Below, one piece after another: positions 38,063-41,096 of a stretch of 41,096 nt of DNA. Each line of letters begins with the position of its first letter. The stretch's first letter is position 1. The notes beneath the pieces were generated by a model. That model ran no database searches. It saw only the letters and a program-made list of their open reading frames with translations, and was not told the origin of the DNA. Origin of the DNA: Weissella muntiaci (GTDB lineage: Bacteria; Bacillota; Bacilli; Lactobacillales; Lactobacillaceae); NCBI RefSeq assembly GCF_008107635.1, contig NZ_SDGZ01000025.1, positions 1-41,096 on the forward strand. The letters run 5' to 3'. A program made the position numbers and the translations under genes.

Positions 38063-39697
38063 ATGGTTTATACGAAGCACAAAACAATTGGCAAGCTATC
38101 TCATTTAGGAAGTGCCACGAGTTACGTCGAGAATGCTTTGAAGACAGTAGTTGAAAAAAGTGAGAGTTCACACCTGGATAATATTTTTCCTTACATCATG
38201 AACGACGATAAAACTCTGAGTAAACAGTTGGTTTCGGGTTACAAAATTATCGACGTATACAATGCAGAAGAAGAATTTTTAACAACCAAAGAGATCGCGG
38301 CAAAACAAAAAGGCACTAACTATGAATTGAATCCGGAGACAGGGGAACTTGTATTTCAACGTAGTTCTTTAGAGAAAAATAATGCGGTCTTAGGACACCA
38401 TTTGATTCAATCCTTTTCGCCAGAGGATCATTTAACTCCAGAAGAAGTTCATGAGATAGGTAGGAAAACAGTTCTCGAATTGACCGGAGGAGAGTATGAA
38501 TTTGTAATTGCTACTCACGTGGATAAGGGACACTTACACAATCACATTATCTTTAATTCAACTAACCTGGTCACTGGTAATGCTTTTAGGTGGCAGAAAA
38601 ATACCAAGCGTACCTTTGAAAAAATATCGGATAAGATTGCGGAAAAAGCTGGTGCAAAAATCATTGTTAAGTCGCCAAGACAGACCCACCAGAAATATAC
38701 GTTGTGGCAAACTCAAAATATTTACAAAAGTAAGATCAAGCAACGTTTAGATCACTTGTTACAATTCAGTTCAGATATTGAGGACTTTAAAACAAAAGCA
38801 GCAGCATTAAATTTAGAAGTAGACTTTTCGGGAAAGTGGGCCACGTATAAATTGCTTGATGAACCACAGATCAAAAACACCCGTGGTCGATCACTACAAA
38901 AAAGCGATCCAGAAAAATATAATCTTGATAAAATCATCGACACATTAAAAGACAACGTGGATCAAAATATTAGTGTTGACGATGTAGTATCGAGTTACGA
39001 AGAAAAAGTAGAGACAGTAAAAAATGATTTTGATTATCAATTAATTTTGGAACCTTGGCAGATCGATCAAGTCACTGATCGTGGAATATATGTAAAAGTA
39101 GACTTTGGAATTAGTCAGAGTGGTCAGATATTTGTACCAGGGTTTAAGATCGATCAATTAGAAAATGGTGGAGCGTCATTGTACATAAAGCAGAGTGATT
39201 ATTTCTACTTTATGAATGAGAAGAAAGCAGATAAAAACAGATATTTGACTGGAGCAAGCCTGGTTAAACAGATGAGTTTGTACAATGGCACAATCCCAAT
39301 CCGAAAGGAAATGGTTATTTCAACAATCGATGAAATGATGAAAGCAATTAATTTTTTGGCTGATCATGGCGTAACGAGTGGTGCACAAGTTGATAACGCA
39401 GTAGATAAATTGAAGAATGCCGTACAGGAAGCCCAGGACAAATTGAGCGAGCTAGATGATAAAATTATTGAACTTAATTTGACAGTTAAAAAAATTGCGA
39501 CGGGGGATATTGCAGAAAATTCACCCGAGGGTATCACAATTGACCTCATTCAGTCGGAGATACAATCTAACCAAACGTCGAGAAAACTCTTAGATAAAAA
39601 ACTAAACTCAACGTTGAAAGAATTCGAGTATTTGAATGAAGTAGTTGCAACTAAACGAAAAGTCGAAAATAAAGAAGGCCCAAAATTACATTTTTGA
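38063..39697 (+). CDS. MOBP-type relaxase
   Basis: 544-aa nickase that cuts at oriT and leads the strand into the recipient. The N-terminal relaxase domain has the histidine triad in HVDKGHLHNHIIFN (His157, His159, His161), preceded by GGEYEFVIATH. Tyr21 (SATSYVENAL) is a candidate nucleophile. NAFRWQKNTKRTFEKISDKI is typical of VirD2/PcfG-like enzymes. The C-terminal part (about 450-530) is a coiled coil. No primase or helicase domain is fused. It lies directly after the MobC-like gene. Confidence 0.9.
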   Translation: MVYTKHKTIGKLSHLGSATSYVENALKTVVEKSESSHLDNIFPYIMNDDKTLSKQLVSGYKIIDVYNAEEEFLTTKEIAAKQKGTNYELNPETGELVFQRSSLEKNNAVLGHHLIQSFSPEDHLTPEEVHEIGRKTVLELTGGEYEFVIATHVDKGHLHNHIIFNSTNLVTGNAFRWQKNTKRTFEKISDKIAEKAGAKIIVKSPRQTHQKYTLWQTQNIYKSKIKQRLDHLLQFSSDIEDFKTKAAALNLEVDFSGKWATYKLLDEPQIKNTRGRSLQKSDPEKYNLDKIIDTLKDNVDQNISVDDVVSSYEEKVETVKNDFDYQLILEPWQIDQVTDRGIYVKVDFGISQSGQIFVPGFKIDQLENGGASLYIKQSDYFYFMNEKKADKNRYLTGASLVKQMSLYNGTIPIRKEMVISTIDEMMKAINFLADHGVTSGAQVDNAVDKLKNAVQEAQDKLSELDDKIIELNLTVKKIATGDIAENSPEGITIDLIQSEIQSNQTSRKLLDKKLNSTLKEFEYLNEVVATKRKVENKEGPKLHF

Positions 39698-39740
39698 TTA
39701 TGTATAATAAAAATTGAATAAAATAAAGGATATGTGATAT

Positions 39741-40478
39741 ATGATATTAGCAAATGGTGAATTTGGGTTGCTTTTTAAAAATTGGAAAATGGAGAACTGG
39801 ACGGTTTTTTATACGGCTTCTGCTTCATTTGTCGCGTTGTTGGCAATAATAGCAGGAACGGCATGGGTCGTGTATCAAGTGAAAAAGGATAATCGAAGGG
39901 CACTGTATAGTAACAAAGTAGAGGTTTTTAGTTTGTTTAACATGATTTTATCTGATTATGATAAAAGTTTGTTGAATGTGTACGAATATACTGAAAGAGA
40001 TGACGAACGTGGGGTAGATTTAAATCATTCTGTTTGGGGAACAGCAATCACTGCTTTTAGAACTACTAGAATGGCGAATCTTAGTTTAATGTTAGTTCTC
40101 GATGACAGTGGAAAATGGAATCAGTCGAATGACCCAAATCAACTTGAAGTAAAATTTAATAATGAAATATTATATATAGAAAAAATGAGGCAGTACGCTG
40201 CCACGTCATTTAAAAAAAAGGAAACTGCAAAATTAGTTAGTACATTTCTTAAAAATTATAAAGAGGTGTTAGCAACTTTTATGTTTCTTTTGAAGTTTGC
40301 TGAAAATAATGGAGAAACATTTGAAGAAGTGTTTGATGATTTAAAAGGTATTCCTGTAATTGACGAGCAACATAACCAAGAGAAGCTTGAATTACAAATT
40401 GAGGAATTGCATAAAGTTTATTTGGACCGAAAAAATGTATTGAACAAAATAACAAAAGAGGCGAAAATAATTTCTTGA
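39741..40478 (+). CDS. Membrane protein of unknown function (245 aa)
   Basis: One N-terminal membrane helix (about 23-46, FYTASASFVALLAIIAGTAWVV), then a long helical cytoplasmic domain ending in a short coiled coil (EKLELQIEELHKVYLDRKNV). AAAGGA lies 10 bp before the ATG. It has no recognised family. The shape (one helix followed by a helical sensor-like part) also occurs in phage-defence and abortive-infection proteins, but no catalytic motif is visible, so this remains only a thought. Confidence 0.55.
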   Translation: MILANGEFGLLFKNWKMENWTVFYTASASFVALLAIIAGTAWVVYQVKKDNRRALYSNKVEVFSLFNMILSDYDKSLLNVYEYTERDDERGVDLNHSVWGTAITAFRTTRMANLSLMLVLDDSGKWNQSNDPNQLEVKFNNEILYIEKMRQYAATSFKKKETAKLVSTFLKNYKEVLATFMFLLKFAENNGETFEEVFDDLKGIPVIDEQHNQEKLELQIEELHKVYLDRKNVLNKITKEAKIIS

Positions 40479-40606
40479 ATTTGTTTGATGAGGGGGCACG
40501 ATCGACCGAGCTCAGTCTGAGGTATAATTAAAGTGAATATCGAGCAAGTTTTGGAAAAGACATTTAAATTCAGTGAATCAAAATTGAAGAATTAGGAGAA
40601 ATAAAC

Positions 40607-40942
40607 ATGGTAGCAAAACCAGTACCTTATGAAGTAGAACTTCGAAGTGAAGAAATTTTGAAGGGACTGCTTAGAAATGGCAAGTTAAGTAGAACTGGAG
40701 AAGACAGTGAAATTGAGGTTCGCCTGGTAAATGGTAAAATCATGCACGATTATTGTGACGTTCTTTATCGTGTAAATGATTATGGTCAGTCTGTGGTGGA
40801 TATTACATGGGTTAAAATTGAAGACTTTAAAAATTTAAAATTACATGGATCTTATAATACCCATTTCAATGAAATGAATTATGACGTCAACGGATTGATT
40901 ATTTCAGATACAGATGGTGCGACAATTACCATATCCATTTGA
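40607..40942 (+). CDS. Hypothetical protein (111 aa)
   Basis: A small soluble protein after TAGGAGAAA. It is mostly beta (KIMHDYCDVLYRVNDYGQSV; DITWVKIEDFKNLKLHGSYN) and ends with TITISI. A TATAAT box at 40523-40528 may belong to its promoter, but no -35 was found. No family is recognised. It is the last complete gene of the window. Confidence 0.5.
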   Translation: MVAKPVPYEVELRSEEILKGLLRNGKLSRTGEDSEIEVRLVNGKIMHDYCDVLYRVNDYGQSVVDITWVKIEDFKNLKLHGSYNTHFNEMNYDVNGLIISDTDGATITISI

Positions 40943-40966
40943 ATTGGATATACCAAAGTTCGTTTA

Positions 40967-40982
40967 CATAATGCGTATTATG
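40967..40982. other. dif-like or resolution-site-like palindrome
   Basis: CATAAT-GCGT-ATTATG sits in the context GTTTACATAA-TGCGTA-TTATGAATAG. The 10 + 6 + 10 form and the left arm GTTTACATAA resemble Firmicutes dif sites bound by XerC/XerD-type recombinases. It could equally be a half of a serine-resolvase res site of a plasmid. No recombinase gene is in the window. Confidence 0.35.
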
Positions 40983-41078
40983 AATAGTTGCCGCAATGGC
41001 GCGTTTTAAGACACTTTGTGAACAAGGATCAATTCACAAACTAAAAAGAACCCTCTCAGGACGTTTCACAAGCGTTGA

Positions 41079-41096
41079 TGTGAACCCCAAAAGTTG
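41079..41096. mobile_element. Possible terminus of an IS3-family insertion sequence
   Basis: The window ends in TGTGAACCCCAAAAGTTG, which resembles the terminal inverted repeats of IS3/IS150-type elements (TGNACCCCAAAAGTTGGA-like). Only this edge is present; no transposase is in view. A contig break at an IS would also explain why the window stops here. Confidence 0.4.

Noticed and set aside
39000-39110. Further AGTAGA repeat copies inside the relaxase gene
   Set aside because: AAAAGTAGAGAC and AAAAGTAGACTT occur there, but without the complementary arm; they simply encode KVET- and KVDF-type residues.

Overview
The window looks like Lactobacillaceae DNA. The grounds are low-G+C Gram-positive gene content, strong AGGAGG-type ribosome binding sites, an arginine deiminase operon preceded by a perfect CcpA cre site, a Lactobacillales-type 5S rRNA and LPxTG surface proteins. 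A Weissella/Leuconostoc-type host is possible, but the genus cannot be fixed from this sequence. The window starts at the very 3' end of a 23S gene and stops inside what looks like an insertion-sequence terminus, so it may be a whole draft contig bounded by repeats.

Region 1 (1-9562) is chromosomal. It holds the end of an rRNA operon (23S tail, 5S, terminator), a 660-bp regulatory gap, the operon arcA-arcB-arcD-arcC, then arcT and a YbaK/EbsC-type deacylase. A tRNA-Arg(ACG) and a YigZ/IMPACT-family gene follow on the minus strand, then comFA on the plus strand. comFA is dead: an in-frame TGA sits inside its zinc-ribbon motif, and its 3' end is missing just before helicase motif VI.

Region 2 (about 9556 to the end) is a conjugative element with plasmid character, directly abutting the broken comFA. 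Its replication/maintenance part (9.7-13.9 kb) has an XRE regulator, a RepA_N-type initiator with four 23-bp iterons inside the coding region, small membrane proteins, a possibly structured non-coding stretch, and ParA plus a small partner. From 14 kb to 39.7 kb almost everything is on the plus strand and resembles the pCF10 (prg/pcf) transfer region. The order is sortase, two LPxTG proteins, an orphan RelB/DinJ-type antitoxin, a PrgE-like protein, and PrgF-, PrgH-, PrgI-, VirB4/PrgJ-, PrgK-, PrgL- and PrgM-like proteins. Then come a coiled-coil protein, a Fic protein, PcfB, the VirD4/PcfC coupling protein, a YopX-like protein, a DUF3991/Toprim protein, several unknowns, an ArdC-like protein, a likely oriT, a MobC/PcfF-like protein and a MOBP-type relaxase. 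The logic is a cell-wall-anchored adhesion module, a type IV secretion channel with its own wall hydrolase, a coupling protein with adaptor, and a relaxosome.

The most unusual signal is a family of ten short hairpin repeats built on AGTAGA-(GTTT or AAAC)-TCTACT, placed only in gaps between genes of the transfer region (19.1-34.9 kb). Some carry tandem 8-bp units (six in a row at 31298), and three supply the stop codon of the gene upstream. A second family of terminator-like hairpins shares the stem AGCAACC/GGTTGCT. No integrase is visible, so how the element came to abut comFA is unresolved.
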